Counted from the first letter of the stretch, positions 24,992 to 33,896 are shown. The stretch is DNA of 64,000 nucleotides from Spirosoma endbachense (GCF_010233585.1 NZ_CP045997.1:6434985-6498984); one strand, 5' to 3'. The notes: generated by a model not told the origin, from the sequence alone. A program made the numbers and translations.

Positions 24992-25006
24992 GTGCTCCCG
25001 AAGGGA
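24992..25006 (-). other. attR: island junction within tRNA-Arg 3' end
   Basis: GTGCTCCCGAAGGGA forms the 3' acceptor strand and part of the T-arm of the intact tRNA, and matches attL. The tRNA sequence is fully restored by integration. Confidence 0.85.
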
Positions 25007-25064
25007 TTCGAACCCCTATCGTCGGTACCGGAAACCGAAATTCTATCCATTGAACTACGGAAGC
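24993..25064 (-). tRNA. tRNA-Arg, anticodon CCG
   Basis: 72 nt on the minus strand. Acceptor GCTTCCG pairs with CGGGAGC (one G-T pair), D-stem GTTC/GAAT, anticodon stem TCGGT/ACCGA with loop TTCCGGT (anticodon CCG at 25029-25031), T-stem AGGGG/CCCTT with loop TTCGAAT, discriminator A. CCA is not encoded. It reads CGG codons, and its 3' end is the integration site of the island. Confidence 0.93.
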
Positions 25065-25239
25065 AGGATTTCCCTATTTGGGAGTGCAAATATACTAGCT
25101 TTTGCGCTAATAACGCAAGTGGATCTCTAAGATGATTTAATAGGAGAACAATTAGACCTGTATGCAACCTGTCTTTCTTCGCTGTGTATTAGGCGATTTT
25201 TTGTGCAATGAGCTATAAATGAGCGCATAATAGTTACTG

Positions 25240-26391
25240 CTAGGTTTTCTCTTCGATCTCACCAATCTTTTTGGCCCGTTTAGGCAAATGCTCTGCCAAT
25301 TGCTGGAAGTTCTTAATGGGTGGGCGGGGTTTTTCGGCTTCACCGATCAGGAATCCATAAGGATTTAGCGATTCGACCGCATCAAAAATAACTTTTAGAA
25401 TGGCCGTCATCGGTAAAGCCAGAACAAGACCAGGAAATCCCCACACATTTTCCCACAAAATGAGCACAATAATGGCTGCCAATGGATTGATACTTACTTT
25501 CGAACCGACAATGTAAGGTGTAATAAAATTGCCTTCCAGAGTCTGGACAAATAGAAAAACACCAATCACACCCAGTGCTTTCAGGGGATTATCTTCCGTA
25601 ACGAGCGCATAAGCTGCTGGTAGAAGCGAGCCTAGTGAAATGCCAAAGTAAGGGATGAGGACCAGACAGGCTCCGAAGAAGCCAAAGAAAATAGCATAAT
25701 CGATACCCAGAATAAGCAGCCCCACGGTCATCAATGTGCCAATGATCAGAATGACAAGCACCAACCCGGCAAGGTAGTCTTTCACAACATTATAAATGCC
25801 ACTTAGCACGGCATCGATCTTCGACCGTCGCGTACCATTAAATACTCTGTAAAAAAACGACCGGAAAAAGTCGCGGTAGAGCAGAAAGAAGAAAATAAAT
25901 AATAATACCAGAAAAACATCCGTCAGGGTGCTGGTTGTGGCTAAGAGTGTACTGGTCAGAATAGTGCCCCCTTCAGACAGCGCCTGATTCAGGTATTTCC
26001 GGACTTCATTGACTTGTCGCTGACGGTCGATATTCAGGCGTTCATCGGCGTAGGTTTGAAGTTGAGCCAGATACTCATTGCCACGCTTGATTAATTGGGG
26101 TATTACTTCCGCAAAACTGCTGATCTGCATTGAGACGGCGTAAAGAATGCCGACAATAACGGCCAGTGTCAGGATTAAACACAACGTAATGGCTAGTATA
26201 CGAGGCACCCGCCAATTTTCGAGCCGTTGTGCTAATGGAAAGAGGAGAACAGAGAAGAGAATTGCGAAGACCAGGGGAATCAGTAATCCCTGTAGGGCAT
26301 GCAATCCGTAAATAATGATAACTAATGACAGTAATACGCAGGCAATTTTAGCGTATGAGGGGAGCTTAACCTCCCGTGCGCGAGTATCCAT
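25240..26391 (-). CDS. AI-2E family transporter (membrane exporter)
   Basis: The 383-residue polytopic inner-membrane protein has paired N-terminal helices (LLSLVIIIYGLHALQGLLIPL, then a second pair), a soluble helical segment (~95-145, YLAQLQTYADERLNID) and a C-terminal set of helices. It carries family landmarks such as LIPYFGISLGSLLPAAYAL and NFITPYIVGSKVSINPLAAI...ENVWGFPGLVLALP. Members export autoinducer-2 or act in Na+/Li+ efflux; the substrate cannot be inferred here. It is a single gene on the minus strand, upstream of and divergent from the PhoB-like regulator. Confidence 0.9.
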   Translation of the reverse strand: MDTRAREVKLPSYAKIACVLLSLVIIIYGLHALQGLLIPLVFAILFSVLLFPLAQRLENWRVPRILAITLCLILTLAVIVGILYAVSMQISSFAEVIPQLIKRGNEYLAQLQTYADERLNIDRQRQVNEVRKYLNQALSEGGTILTSTLLATTSTLTDVFLVLLFIFFFLLYRDFFRSFFYRVFNGTRRSKIDAVLSGIYNVVKDYLAGLVLVILIIGTLMTVGLLILGIDYAIFFGFFGACLVLIPYFGISLGSLLPAAYALVTEDNPLKALGVIGVFLFVQTLEGNFITPYIVGSKVSINPLAAIIVLILWENVWGFPGLVLALPMTAILKVIFDAVESLNPYGFLIGEAEKPRPPIKNFQQLAEHLPKRAKKIGEIEEKT

Positions 26392-26677
26392 GATGCTGCA
26401 TAAACGCTATTTAGAGACTAATCGTTATTTTCTTTTTGTGAATCGATAAATTAATGAGGAGCTAACTGATTTTCAACAGCTTTGTTTCTTAAGCGGTATG
26501 GCGTAACGTAGAAGGCTAATCGACTAGAAGTCAGTTACTAGGTAAGCGTAAAAAAGTTTGTTGGCTTGTTAAATTATTGTTAAGTATGTGTTCCTTAGGC
26601 GTAACGTTGTGGATAAGCCACGTAACTTCGGGGCAGCCTAAGCTAAAAATAGGCTTTTCTCACCAACTCTGCTTCAC

Positions 26678-27385
26678 ATGAGTGCTGCTAAAGCTGCTCA
26701 ACCGCTGCATCGCATCTTAGTCGTAGACGACGACGCTGACATTGTCGAGATGCTCGAATACAATCTCGCCAAAGAAGGTTATGATGTCCGTACGGCAACT
26801 GACGGACGTAAAGCCGTCGAAATTGCACGGTCTTATTTACCCGAGCTGGTTATGCTCGATATTATGATGCCGCACTTGGACGGCATCGAGGCTGGTCGAC
26901 AATTGCGTGACATTCCGGAGTTACGCCAGACCTACATTCTTTATCTGACAGCCCGCTCAGAGGAATACTCCGAGGTGGCCGCTTTTGATGTAGGTGCCGA
27001 CGATTATATTACCAAGCCAATCAAACCACGAGCCTTGATGAGCCGGGTAAATGCTCTTTTCCGCCGGGAAGCGCAGAAAGCTGATCCAGGCGAACAGATC
27101 AATATTGCCGAATTGACGATTAATCGCAAAAATTATTCGGTCACTCAGGACGATAAGTCTGTGATTCTTCCAAAAAAAGAATTTGAATTACTGTTTTTCC
27201 TGGCACAGCATCCTAATAAGGTGTTCAGTCGAGAAGAACTCCTTCAAAAAATCTGGGGAGCAGACATCTATGTCCTCGAACGCACGGTAGACGTTCATAT
27301 TCGTAAACTCCGCGAGAAAATTGGGGATACACATATCCGAACCCTCAAAGGTGTAGGGTATATGTTTACAGACCAACCCGAATAA
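26678..27385 (+). CDS. OmpR/PhoB-type response regulator
   Basis: 235 residues: receiver domain (~11-130) with acidic pocket VVDDDA (15-20), phospho-acceptor Asp61 in LVMLDIMMP and Lys in DYITKPIKP, followed by a winged-helix DNA-binding domain (EFELLFFLAQHPNKVFSREELLQKIWG; RTVDVHIRKLREKIG; TLKGVGYMF). It binds DNA when phosphorylated by the kinase encoded next. The pair resembles PhoB/PhoR, though regulated genes cannot be named from the sequence. Confidence 0.94.
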   Translation: MSAAKAAQPLHRILVVDDDADIVEMLEYNLAKEGYDVRTATDGRKAVEIARSYLPELVMLDIMMPHLDGIEAGRQLRDIPELRQTYILYLTARSEEYSEVAAFDVGADDYITKPIKPRALMSRVNALFRREAQKADPGEQINIAELTINRKNYSVTQDDKSVILPKKEFELLFFLAQHPNKVFSREELLQKIWGADIYVLERTVDVHIRKLREKIGDTHIRTLKGVGYMFTDQPE

Positions 27386-27386
27386 G

Positions 27387-27477
27387 CGAATGAGTGAATT
27401 AGTGAATAGGCGAATATGTTTATTGAACAGTGGTTGGCTGACTAGCTCATTTGGCCAACCACTCATTCACTCATTCG
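27387..27477 (+). promoter_or_regulatory. Nested hairpins between response regulator and kinase genes
   Basis: The outer stem is CGAATGAGTGAA (27387-27398) with its complement at 27466-27477. The inner stem is AGTGGTTGGC (27429-27438) with its complement at 27454-27463. The structure ends 4 bp before the kinase ATG and starts 1 bp after the regulator stop, so it fills the whole gap. It may lower kinase translation relative to the regulator. The left flank also contains tandem GTGAAT-like units. Confidence 0.6.
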
Positions 27478-27481
27478 TCTA

Positions 27482-28516
27482 ATGTCCCTAAGTCCCCGAT
27501 TTATTGCCCTGTTGCTGGCGTCGTTAATTTCGGCGCTGACGCTGGCGTTTTTGACGTTTGTGGAGGGCGTAACCAACAACATGCTGTTTGTGGTTGGTGT
27601 ATCATCGTTTGTTATCTCGTTTTTTCTGGTATTATACGCGATTGAACTGCTGGTATTCCGGGAGGTCAATAAGATGTATAAGACGATCCACAAACTTAAA
27701 ATCCGCGATTTTACGATCTCCCGTAAAACAATTATCAAGAACACCAATCCCTTCAAAAAGCTAAACGACGAAATTTTTGTCTATGTCGCTAAAAAACAGA
27801 AAGAGATTGATGAACTAAAGCGCCTGGAGCAATTTCGGCGCGAATTTCTGGCGGATGTTTCACACGAATTAAAAACGCCCATTTTTGCCGCTCAGGGCTT
27901 CATTCATACGCTTATCGACGGAGCCGTAGATGACGAACAAGTTCGGGATAAGTTTCTGTCGAAAGCTGCCAAAAGCCTGGATGGGCTCGATGCGCTGGTT
28001 AAGGATTTAGTCGCTCTCTCGCAGTTGGAAACCGGCGAAGTGAAAATGAGTTTCGAGCGGATCGATATTGCTCACGTGACTCAGGAGGTATTTGAACAAC
28101 TAGAGAAAATTGCTCAGGCTAAACGTGCGTCTCTTAAGGTGCGTCTCGACCGGCCTGGTCCGGTTTGGGTAAAGGCCGATATGCAACGCATTACACAGGT
28201 GATGACCAACCTGATTGAAAACGCGATCAAATACGGCAATGAAAACGGGAAGGTTATCGTCAGTCTGGAAGAAGATAAGAAACACACGCTGATTTCTATT
28301 CGCGACGATGGCCCCGGTATTCCGCCAGAACATTTAAGCCGGATTTTTGAACGATTCTACCGGGTCGAAAAAAGCCGTTCCAAAGACCGGGGCGGCACGG
28401 GTTTGGGATTGGCAATCGTCAAGCATATTCTGAATGCTCACAAAGCCAAGATTACGGTGATGAGCAAACTGGAAAGAGGCACGACGTTTCGGTTTAAGTT
28501 AGAACGAATGGAATAG
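27482..28516 (+). CDS. Sensor histidine kinase, PhoR-like
   Basis: 344 residues: two N-terminal transmembrane helices (~8-27 and ~35-57) with a very short periplasmic loop, a linker, a HisKA domain with phospho-accepting His128 in FLADVSHELKTPI, and a HATPase domain (N-box NLIENAIKYGN, G1 RDDGPGIP, F/G2 FERFYRVEKSRSKDRGGTGLGLAIV). The tiny sensor loop suggests that it senses membrane state or a partner rather than a soluble ligand. It phosphorylates the upstream response regulator. Confidence 0.94.
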   Translation: MSLSPRFIALLLASLISALTLAFLTFVEGVTNNMLFVVGVSSFVISFFLVLYAIELLVFREVNKMYKTIHKLKIRDFTISRKTIIKNTNPFKKLNDEIFVYVAKKQKEIDELKRLEQFRREFLADVSHELKTPIFAAQGFIHTLIDGAVDDEQVRDKFLSKAAKSLDGLDALVKDLVALSQLETGEVKMSFERIDIAHVTQEVFEQLEKIAQAKRASLKVRLDRPGPVWVKADMQRITQVMTNLIENAIKYGNENGKVIVSLEEDKKHTLISIRDDGPGIPPEHLSRIFERFYRVEKSRSKDRGGTGLGLAIVKHILNAHKAKITVMSKLERGTTFRFKLERME

Positions 28517-28545
28517 CCGAGACATGGTTATACCGTCGAGTTCGC

Positions 28546-29811
28546 TTAAATCAGTCGTTTTAAGGCAAAATTGGCAACGAAAATCTGACCGTTGCGCCTG
28601 ACCAGCACCGACACTTCTTTTCCTTCGCCTTTTTGGAGTATTTTGTAAATATCGCTGATCGATAGTTCGCTAACCGAGCTATTGTTAACAAACAAAACTT
28701 CGTCACCCTCCTCAATGCCAGCCAAGGCAGCCGGCGAGCCTTCAATGATCTTGCCTACGTAATAGTTACGGAATCGCTCACCTTTTGCGCGGAGTTCTAA
28801 TCCACTCATGTCGTGTTCAAACGATTCACGCATTAAACGTTTGATCGGCTTCATGACGATGTAGCGATCCGGATAATTAAACGTGACGTTAAACCGGCGT
28901 AATAACTCGCAGCCAACATTTCCCTGACGTTCGGGCATATCGACGAGTTTCATGCCAAAAGCGGCACTGTCTGGAAATGACGCCAGAATATTATCCAGCT
29001 CATACCGCCCAAATTTTACTTTCTGGATTCGGCCCATGCTGCCATTAATAACACCATTTAAGCCGCGGCCTAATTGTGCCCGAACAACTTTTGCGGGCAA
29101 CGGCATCGCTGACGTACTTCTCGAACGATCGAGCAGGAGCGCATGACCGGCACCCGTATCTAAAACTACCCGAAGCGGCATTGATTTATCGCCGTCGAAA
29201 ACAGCCAGCGCGTCGGTATAGGCTTTGGTGTCCTGAATGGTGATCGGATAGCGATCACCTTTCCGTTTTTTATACCGGTACTTTTTCGGCTGCATGATCA
29301 TAAGCTCCCGGCGCTGAAAATCGACGTTTACCACAAAATTGGCAAAGAGCTCATAACCAAAAATACCATGAACCGGGGTTCCGACATACTCCGATAGCTT
29401 TAAAATATCTTCGTCCAGAATAACAAGGTTATGGTGCGAAGCACGCATACCGCCCATACTCAGGTTCGTATTGATCGCGATAGAAGCCGTTAAGTTGCCG
29501 CCTTCTCCCGCGCCGGTCAGCTTCACTTTGCGTGACAGGGTGAGCGGCTGCTTGCGGAAAATACTGGGGTCTGTGATGATTGTATTCCCAACTCCCGTAT
29601 CTAAAATAAATTGCAGCGTATCGGAATCATTGATCTGGACGGGTACAATGATGAGATTTGAATGCAGCTGGAACGGAATTCGGGTCCATGAACGATTACC
29701 GGCGATATAAAAGCCGTAGCGGTCCCGATCTGGAGTATGCTTACGGTGATCATCACCCCAAGCCACCAAACCGGTGCAAAGCATGCAGATTATCAGGATC
29801 ACCGCTTTCAT
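28546..29811 (-). CDS. Exported retropepsin-like aspartyl protease with PDZ domain
   Basis: 421 residues: signal peptide (MKAVILIICMLCTGLVAWG), then two retropepsin-like lobes, each with an Asp-Thr-Gly (FILDTGVGNTII ~70 and VVLDTGAGHALLL ~215), and a C-terminal PDZ domain (SPAALAGIEEGDEVLFVNNSSVSELS...). Two DTG sites in one chain allow an intramolecular active site like pepsin. The probable location is the periplasm or cell surface. Such aspartyl protease-PDZ proteins are common in Bacteroidota; substrates are unknown. It is convergent with the kinase gene. Confidence 0.85.
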   Translation of the reverse strand: MKAVILIICMLCTGLVAWGDDHRKHTPDRDRYGFYIAGNRSWTRIPFQLHSNLIIVPVQINDSDTLQFILDTGVGNTIITDPSIFRKQPLTLSRKVKLTGAGEGGNLTASIAINTNLSMGGMRASHHNLVILDEDILKLSEYVGTPVHGIFGYELFANFVVNVDFQRRELMIMQPKKYRYKKRKGDRYPITIQDTKAYTDALAVFDGDKSMPLRVVLDTGAGHALLLDRSRSTSAMPLPAKVVRAQLGRGLNGVINGSMGRIQKVKFGRYELDNILASFPDSAAFGMKLVDMPERQGNVGCELLRRFNVTFNYPDRYIVMKPIKRLMRESFEHDMSGLELRAKGERFRNYYVGKIIEGSPAALAGIEEGDEVLFVNNSSVSELSISDIYKILQKGEGKEVSVLVRRNGQIFVANFALKRLI

Positions 29812-30050
29812 GTAAATGTGTTTATGGCATTGAAATTACGTATTTTTTACTTGAATAACACAAAAAATAGATGACTGGTTTACTGAGTTAACAAACGGTC
29901 AACAGAGTATCTGGCCAACTGCGTAAAATTTAGCGCCGGGCCGCGTGGAGTGTTCGGCTGAAAACCCCTAATTTCGCCCGTAATTGATGAACATGAGTCC
30001 TGTTTGTTTAATTCGGATCAGTTGATTATTAGCACATTATTCCCTCTATT

Positions 30051-30815
30051 ATGCGTAAAAAGATAGTTGCCGGTAACTGGAAAATGAACAAAACCTTCGA
30101 GGAAGCTAAAGCCCTGCTGTCGGAGGTTATCAATATGGTTAATGATGAAGTTACGGGCGATGTCGAGGTGGTACTTTGCCCACCAGCACTGTATCTGGCC
30201 GCTTCGCGTCAATATGTCGCGCAGGGTGGCAAGATTTCAATCGGAGCGCAAAATTGCCATGAGAAGGCATCGGGTGCCTACACGGGCGAAATTTCGGCTC
30301 CAATGCTCCAGTCGATCGGGGTTGACTATGTTATTCTGGGCCATAGCGAACGTCGGCAATATTTTGGCGAAACCAACGCACTCCTGGCAGAAAAGGTGAA
30401 CATTGTTCTCGAAAATGGGCTGATACCAATCTTTTGCTGCGGTGAGTCACGCGATCTCCGTGAAAATGGGGATTATATTGGTTTCGTAAAAGATCAGGTC
30501 ACAGAAAGCCTTTTTCACCTGTCGGCCGAATCGTTTGCTAAAATCGTCATTGCCTACGAACCGATCTGGGCTATTGGTACTGGCCTGACGGCTTCGTCGG
30601 CCCAGGCGCAGGATATGCACTTTGAGCTTCGTCAGCACATTGCCAGCCAATATGGTGATGCTATCGCTCAGGATATCACGATCCTTTACGGTGGTAGCGC
30701 TAATGAGAAAAATGCTGCCGAACTCTTCGCTCAACCCGATGTTGACGGAGGCCTCATTGGTGGAGCCTCGCTCAAGTCGCGGGAGTTTCTGACCGTTGTT
30801 AAGGCGCGTCAGTAA
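30051..30815 (+). CDS. tpiA: Triosephosphate isomerase
   Basis: The 254-residue TIM-barrel enzyme interconverts glyceraldehyde-3-phosphate and dihydroxyacetone phosphate in glycolysis and gluconeogenesis. Visible residues: AGNWKMN with substrate-binding Asn and Lys (8-14), catalytic His in LGHSERR (~98), catalytic Glu in AYEPIWAIGTG (~170) with the flexible loop, and the phosphate-binding stretch YGGSANEKNAAEL and GGLIGGASL. Full length; cytoplasmic. Confidence 0.98.
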   Translation: MRKKIVAGNWKMNKTFEEAKALLSEVINMVNDEVTGDVEVVLCPPALYLAASRQYVAQGGKISIGAQNCHEKASGAYTGEISAPMLQSIGVDYVILGHSERRQYFGETNALLAEKVNIVLENGLIPIFCCGESRDLRENGDYIGFVKDQVTESLFHLSAESFAKIVIAYEPIWAIGTGLTASSAQAQDMHFELRQHIASQYGDAIAQDITILYGGSANEKNAAELFAQPDVDGGLIGGASLKSREFLTVVKARQ

Positions 30816-30971
30816 CTAATTGAGCCAACCTGTTTTCCTGCGGGCCAGAGAACATAGAGGAGCAATGAGCTAAACTTATGTATTCTCTGGCCCTGACGGG
30901 AAATTGGTTCATAACCTGGCCAAGTCAATCTATAAAACACTGGGAATCGTATCGAGCCTGACCTGATCAGT

Positions 30972-31490
30972 ATGACAGCAGCCTATTTTGTCCGGGCATT
31001 TACTATGCAACCTCATCCTGAGGGTGGCTACTTTGCCGAAACCTATCGCTCATTGGAAACGATTCCGCACTCGGCTTTACCAGATCGATTCACGGGCTCA
31101 CGTACGTTCGGGACCGCGATTTATTTCCTGCTGGAAAGCCACCATGTTTCGGCGCTGCATCGAATTCAGGCGGACGAAATATGGCATTTCTACGCAGGTG
31201 GACCGCTGGAAGTGTTCGTGATTTCGCCAGCTGGCGAACTGAACGTTATACGGCTAGGCAATAATATCGATGAGGGTGATGTGTTTCAGGCTGTTGTACC
31301 TGCCGGATGCTGGTTTGGCTCAAAACCGGCTGATGGAAGTGCTTTTTCGCTGGTAGGCTGCACAGTTGCGCCCGGTTTCGACTTTGCCGACTTCGAAATG
31401 GCCGATCAGGATACGTTACTTCAGGCTTATCCTCAGCACCGGGAGGTGATCGAGAAATTAACTAAACCGCCTGGACCACAGGCGGTTTAG
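30972..31490 (+). CDS. Cupin family protein (DUF985/Cupin_5)
   Basis: The 172-residue single-domain cupin reads LQPHPEGGYFAETYRS-type at its start (MQPHPEGGYFAETYRS), then FLLESHHVSALHRIQADEIWHFYAGGPLEVFVI with the His cluster and VPAGCWFGSKP...SLVGCTVAPGFDFADFEMA. These are the typical landmarks of the Cupin_5 family, whose biochemical role is poorly defined (suggested epimerase-like or sugar binding). Cytoplasmic. Its last codons form one arm of a shared terminator. Confidence 0.88.
   Translation: MTAAYFVRAFTMQPHPEGGYFAETYRSLETIPHSALPDRFTGSRTFGTAIYFLLESHHVSALHRIQADEIWHFYAGGPLEVFVISPAGELNVIRLGNNIDEGDVFQAVVPAGCWFGSKPADGSAFSLVGCTVAPGFDFADFEMADQDTLLQAYPQHREVIEKLTKPPGPQAV
31462..31490. terminator. 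Shared terminator embedded in the 3' end of the cupin gene
   Basis: Perfect 12-bp arms (CTAAACCGCCTG at 31462-31473; complement at 31479-31490) with a 5-nt loop. It includes the cupin stop codon and lies 1 bp before the convergent gene's stop at 31492. Confidence 0.7.
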
Positions 31491-31491
31491 A

Positions 31492-32547
31492 TTACCTGAA
31501 ATTTACATTGCCAAACTTCGATACAACCCGGACTTTGGTGCCAGAGCCACTACCAATTTTGCCAATATACTGTTTGGTCAATCGTGGGCCAGAATGCCCG
31601 TTTTTATCCTCAGGCTGGCTCGTGAAGTGCATTGACTGTCCCGATGAATAGTTAAAGTTTCCATAGCTGACAGTCACGTCGAAGTCGCAGTTGTTACCGC
31701 TTTCCATGGGGAGCGCAACAGAGGAATAATTGGCCTGAATATCGACATTGTCGACTGTCTTCGGAAGCTGATCGATCCGGAATCCACCCGAAAAATCAAG
31801 TTTAATTCGTCCCGATTCGCGCAGGGTTCCAATCTTGGCGCCTGAATAATTGATATCGGCGTCGAGCTTGCCAACATTACCAATCGTCATTTTACCAAAT
31901 TTATTATTCAGCGTTAGTACGTTTACACGGTCCAGATCAAGGCTTGCATAAGCGATGTCCAGCTTTCCTTCGTCGAGATTCCGGATATCGGCTTTTCCAT
32001 AGGCTACATCTATATCGTTCTGACGACCGGTAAGTTCATCGGCGCTGAAGTTGCCATAACGGCAGTGAACAGAGAGTGGTGCATGAAACGAAGGTATGTT
32101 CGTATTGCCAAACTTGTTCCGAATTGTCAGAGCGTTTTGCTTGGGCATCATTACCTCGTAATTGATCTTTACAAAGTTCCGTTCGCCATTGCTTTTCCAG
32201 CTATTCATGCTCCAGTTCGACAGACTGTTCTGGCTAAAATTCGTGCGAATCAGGATCTGGTTGCCATTCCGTTTTTCTTCAATAGAGACGGCGTCTAAAA
32301 ACCGTTGTACTCGTTCATCAGAATCTGAATTGGCTACGATGGTAATCTGAACACGGATTTCACTTTTATCCCACAGTCCAACTGATATCTGGCCAAATTG
32401 ATTGTCAACGACCAGGTTATCTTTAGCGTCGACATCGAACAGCTTGATAATGGTTTTCTTTCGTTCAATCGCGCCGGTTTCAATCGGATCCTCTGCCCAC
32501 GTCAATAAAGGGCATAGGACAAGCAGCAGGCTATACAGGGTTTTCAT
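31492..32547 (-). CDS. Secreted DUF4097-like beta-helical protein
   Basis: From MKTLYSLLLVLCPLLTWA (start 32547; a longer frame to 32589 lacks a leading signal) this is a ~351-residue exported protein. It has repeated short beta-strand units such as NKFGNTNIPSF, YGKADIRNLDEGKLDIAYASLDL and FGKMTIGNVGKLDADINYSGAKIG, the repetitive pattern of DUF4097/putative adhesin beta-solenoids. Its start overlaps the end of the anti-sigma gene by 17 bp, so the three genes sigma-antisigma-DUF4097 form an operon, as is common in Bacteroidota. It is probably part of an envelope response. Confidence 0.8.
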   Translation of the reverse strand: MKTLYSLLLVLCPLLTWAEDPIETGAIERKKTIIKLFDVDAKDNLVVDNQFGQISVGLWDKSEIRVQITIVANSDSDERVQRFLDAVSIEEKRNGNQILIRTNFSQNSLSNWSMNSWKSNGERNFVKINYEVMMPKQNALTIRNKFGNTNIPSFHAPLSVHCRYGNFSADELTGRQNDIDVAYGKADIRNLDEGKLDIAYASLDLDRVNVLTLNNKFGKMTIGNVGKLDADINYSGAKIGTLRESGRIKLDFSGGFRIDQLPKTVDNVDIQANYSSVALPMESGNNCDFDVTVSYGNFNYSSGQSMHFTSQPEDKNGHSGPRLTKQYIGKIGSGSGTKVRVVSKFGNVNFR

Positions 32548-33157
32548 TAGTTTGCTGTTTAATACGCTTAATAACGCGCAACTGTTCATTGAGCAGGTTG
32601 ATTTGAAGTTGCAGGTTTTGAATCATTGCTTCTATCAGCATTTCCTGATTCGGATTTTTAGGCAAATCGGCTTTCAGGGATTGATATGAATTTTCGAGCC
32701 GATTCAGATCCGTTGCAAATTCCTGATAGAGACTGGGATTATCTTCGGTCATGTGTTTCAGTTCATCGCGTTTGCCGTCGATCAGGCGGGTGTATTGAAC
32801 CACTTCTTTTGCATAGGTCGGTCCAACTGCTACCACCTCGGGCTGATGGGTAACGCCATACTGATAGTTCATGTATAAAAAGCTCCCTGCCAGCAACAAC
32901 ACGGCAATGGATGCTGCTACCCGCCAGTCTAAGCCAGGCCAGCCTATTTGCATGCTGCCAAACCGCGACGGATTTTTATGTATAGTCTGAAACGGTGATG
33001 TATTGTTTGGCCGAGTTTCACCCACGGTGGATCCAGTCGATTGCTGTTTAGGCAACCCGGCTTCTATTTTTCGCCACAAATCAAGCGGAGGTTCTTTGTC
33101 ATCAAAGGCCTCACGGTTGTCGCGTACGAAGCGTTCTAAATTATCTTTTCTCATCAT
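32531..33157 (-). CDS. Membrane-anchored anti-sigma factor
   Basis: The 208-residue protein has a cytoplasmic N-terminus (RFVRDNREAFDDKEPPLDLWRKIEAGLP), a linker, one transmembrane helix (VAASIAVLLLAGSFLYMNY, ~81-99) and a periplasmic helical, coiled-coil-like C-terminus (YTRLIDGKRDELKHM...MLIEAMIQNLQLQINLLNEQLRVI). This anti-sigma architecture fits its place 12 bp downstream of an ECF sigma gene. It should sequester that sigma factor at the membrane. Confidence 0.8.
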   Translation of the reverse strand: MMRKDNLERFVRDNREAFDDKEPPLDLWRKIEAGLPKQQSTGSTVGETRPNNTSPFQTIHKNPSRFGSMQIGWPGLDWRVAASIAVLLLAGSFLYMNYQYGVTHQPEVVAVGPTYAKEVVQYTRLIDGKRDELKHMTEDNPSLYQEFATDLNRLENSYQSLKADLPKNPNQEMLIEAMIQNLQLQINLLNEQLRVIKRIKQQTNENPV

Positions 33158-33169
33158 TGGCTTTGTTGT

Positions 33170-33730
33170 TTATTGCAATAGTTCCAGCAACCTTTTTTTT
33201 CCACGTAAATACTGAGTTCTCGAAGTCGTTTCGCTGATTTTCAATACGTTACCGATCTCTTCGTGGTCGTAACCCTCGAACAAATACAACGATAACACAA
33301 CGCGATATCCTTCGGGCAATTGTTGCATCGCCCGCCGAACCCGCTCGACCTCCAGCTGAGTTCCTTCTTCGTCATAAGGCTCTGGATCGGCAAAGTCGGG
33401 TCCATCGTCTTCCCCCAATCGATTTGATTCCAGATCGACAAGCTCCAGCCGACGGCTTCGCAGGTGATTAATGGCCCGGTTAACCACAATCTGCTTCAGC
33501 CACGCACCGAATGTACTCTGCCCCCGAAAAGACCCGATGTGGTTGAATGCATCCATGAACGCTTCCTGTAGTACATCTTCTGCTTCGGCCTCATGGTTGA
33601 GAATGCGCAGGCAGACGTTATACATCGCTTTGACGTACTGCTGGTAGAGTTCATACTGAGCCCGTCGCTCACCCTGTTGGCAGCGTTTGACCAGTTCAGC
33701 ATGGCGATCCGGGTATGGTTTTGGTTCCAA
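33170..33730 (-). CDS. ECF RNA polymerase sigma factor
   Basis: 186 residues. Region 2 (YQQYVKAMYNVCLRILNHEAEAEDVLQEAFMDAF and GAWLKQIVVNRAINHLR, ~27-92) and region 4 (MQQLPEGYRVVLSLYLFEGYDHEEIGNVLKISETTSRTQYLRGKKRL) are joined by an acidic linker. It is the first gene of the operon with the anti-sigma and the DUF4097 protein, and probably drives its own operon. Confidence 0.95.
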   Translation of the reverse strand: MEPKPYPDRHAELVKRCQQGERRAQYELYQQYVKAMYNVCLRILNHEAEAEDVLQEAFMDAFNHIGSFRGQSTFGAWLKQIVVNRAINHLRSRRLELVDLESNRLGEDDGPDFADPEPYDEEGTQLEVERVRRAMQQLPEGYRVVLSLYLFEGYDHEEIGNVLKISETTSRTQYLRGKKRLLELLQ

Positions 33731-33896
33731 CAGCTTCAGCGTATTCTGTGGTTTAGGTTGTAATCACAGAAAAGATGGAAGAAAAAAGCGAATGTTGCAC
33801 AGATATGTAAAAAATAATGTAGCTACGCTAAATAGATGGTGTCAGGCGTGCAATAAAGTAGATTTAGCTCCGTTCTTATCCTTTGTATATAGCTGA

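Larger units (their letters stand above)
9416..25006. mobile_element. Integrated element in tRNA-Arg(CCG), ~15.6 kb, satellite/plasmid-like
   Basis: The element is bounded by direct 15-bp copies of the tRNA 3' end (GTGCTCCCGAAGGGA at 9416-9430 and 24992-25006). Only the right-hand copy belongs to an intact tRNA. The tyrosine recombinase gene lies next to the tRNA end, as usual for tRNA-integrating elements. Internal genes give an autonomous replication module (D5/P4-type helicase, RepB-like primase, iteron array), an HTH protein and a second integrase-like arm-domain protein. Phage structural genes, a relaxase and conjugation genes are all absent, so it resembles a P4-like satellite or an integrative plasmid that needs help to move. 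Cargo: a methyltransferase/GHKL/receiver operon, a RimK-like ligase pair and a dead IS5-family element. Confidence 0.88.
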
